Assembly: GCA_001804205.1 (NCBI GenBank)
Contig: MHFM01000048.1
Location: 4,992 to 26,999, forward strand
Direction: 5' to 3'
Origin: Omnitrophica bacterium RIFCSPLOWO2_01_FULL_45_10b
GTDB lineage: Bacteria > Omnitrophota > Omnitrophia > Omnitrophales > Danuiimicrobiaceae
Length of the DNA: 22,008 bases
The translations under genes were made by a program, and so were the position numbers. The notes under the pieces are model-generated. The model was not told where the DNA came from, made no database searches, and was given only the letters and a program-made list of their open reading frames with translations. Shown here in pieces: positions 21,528 to 22,008 of this stretch (its first letter is position 1; each line of letters begins with the position of its first letter).

Positions 21528-22008
21528 CTACCGCTTCCAGTTTCTAATTTCCAAAGTGCAAAGGGTGGCAAAAAGAAAAAAGGAAATAAACAATACAAAA
21601 AAAACAATGTCTTTGGTATCAATGACACCGTGGGTCATATCCCGAAAATGTTCTACCAAAGAAAACTCCCGCAAGATACGCCCCAATTCAGGGCTGACCC
21701 AATCGGCAACCCATCCGATCACCCAAAAGAAAAGAAGAATCGCAAAACTTATCCCCGCGCCAACCGCTTGATGTTCCGTCAAAGCAGAAACAAACATACC
21801 CAGAGCCGCAAAGCTTGCACCGACCAACAAAAGCCCCATATATCCCGTCAAAAGCGAGGTGACTTCAAAATGAGCCTGAACAAATCGAGCTAAGAAGAAA
21901 TATAAAAGCGTCGGTAAAACCAATAGAAAAAGAATCCCCAGGAGCCCTAAAAACTTTCCGGCAACAATTTGAATATTAGAAATGGGGTAACTAAAAAGAA
22001 GTTCGAGC
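21528..22008 (-). CDS. ABC-2 type transporter permease, GldF-like (5' end outside window)
   Basis: C-terminal 160 or so residues of a membrane permease. Reading from the window edge, the frame gives ELLFSYPISNIQIVAGKFLG, the usual cytosolic loop of ABC-2/GldF permeases, then LLGILFLLVLPTLLYFFLARF, LLTGYMGLLLVGASFAALGMFVSALTEHQAVGAG, a further hydrophobic block ISFAILLFFWVIGWVADWV, and a last membrane segment DIVFFVLFISFFLFATLCTLEI before the stop at 21528. A downstream TTG at 21923 is internal, not the start. The ABC ATPase partner is expected upstream of the window. It forms a module with the GldG-like and DUF4340 genes. Confidence 0.88.
   Translation of the reverse strand, partial: LELLFSYPISNIQIVAGKFLGLLGILFLLVLPTLLYFFLARFVQAHFEVTSLLTGYMGLLLVGASFAALGMFVSALTEHQAVGAGISFAILLFFWVIGWVADWVSPELGRILREFSLVEHFRDMTHGVIDTKDIVFFVLFISFFLFATLCTLEIRNWKR

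Noticed and set aside
21528..21923. Complete 131-residue membrane protein starting at a TTG at 21923
   Set aside because: The frame continues upstream to the window edge with typical ABC-2 permease sequence, so this is the end of a longer gene.
1..22008. CRISPR arrays, tRNA or rRNA genes, phage genes
   Set aside because: No regularly spaced repeats, tRNA cloverleaf with conserved T-loop sequence, rRNA or phage structural genes were seen on either strand.

Overview
The window is 22 kb of closely packed bacterial genes, all on the minus strand, so transcription runs from high to low coordinates. Two genes are cut by the window edges: a UvrD/PcrA-type helicase on the left (its 3' end is missing) and an ABC-2 permease on the right (its 5' end is missing). 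The organism is probably Gram-negative-like, since it has Lgt and LspA for lipoproteins. It is plausibly a member of the PVC superphylum or a relative such as Omnitrophota. Evidence for this is a protein resembling the Planctomycetes/Verrucomicrobia-type Minf_1886 family, a split GcvPA/GcvPB, and a GldG/DUF4340 ABC module outside Bacteroidetes. The phylum placement is inference. No tRNA, rRNA, CRISPR array or full insertion sequence was seen.

Layout in transcription order. (1) 22008-19207: ABC-2 permease (partial), GldG-like auxiliary membrane protein, DUF4340 protein; a membrane export or envelope module. (2) 19147-13515: yggS, proC, yggT, punA, ileS; a housekeeping string with short gaps or overlaps. 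(3) 13439-9957: histidine kinase, single-domain response regulator, GAF-HD-GYP protein; a signalling cassette predicted to end in cyclic-di-GMP breakdown. It lies between ileS and the traR/dksA-lspA-lgt-rluD string. (4) 9878-7395: TraR/DksA-type zinc finger protein, lspA, lgt, a RluD-type pseudouridine synthase; a strong sigma70-like promoter precedes it. (5) 7340-1: gcvT, gcvH, gcvPA, gcvPB, a LipM-type octanoyl/lipoyl transferase, a Minf_1886-like protein and the helicase. This is a glycine cleavage operon carrying its own lipoylation enzyme. Most junctions in it use a 4-base ATGA stop/start overlap, which suggests translational coupling.

The most unusual parts are two compact inverted-repeat elements placed inside operons. 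The first (5677-5808) separates gcvH from gcvPA. In the transcript almost every base of it can pair: a perfect 17-bp closing helix encloses three hairpins, giving a cloverleaf. The closing helix covers the gcvPA ribosome binding site and the first two bases of its start codon. The element also carries an open 43-codon frame that starts 3 bases after the gcvH stop and ends in an ATGA overlap with gcvPA. The second (17544-17651) separates proC from yggT; it has 14-bp terminal inverted repeats and an internal hairpin. Each is flanked by a 4-bp direct repeat (TCAT; CTTA), and removing one repeat copy plus the body would restore a tight gene junction. They may be small non-autonomous mobile elements (MITE-like) that inserted at stop/start boundaries. 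The first may now work as a translational control element for the glycine cleavage P-protein. A genome-wide copy search would separate the mobile-repeat and riboregulator explanations.
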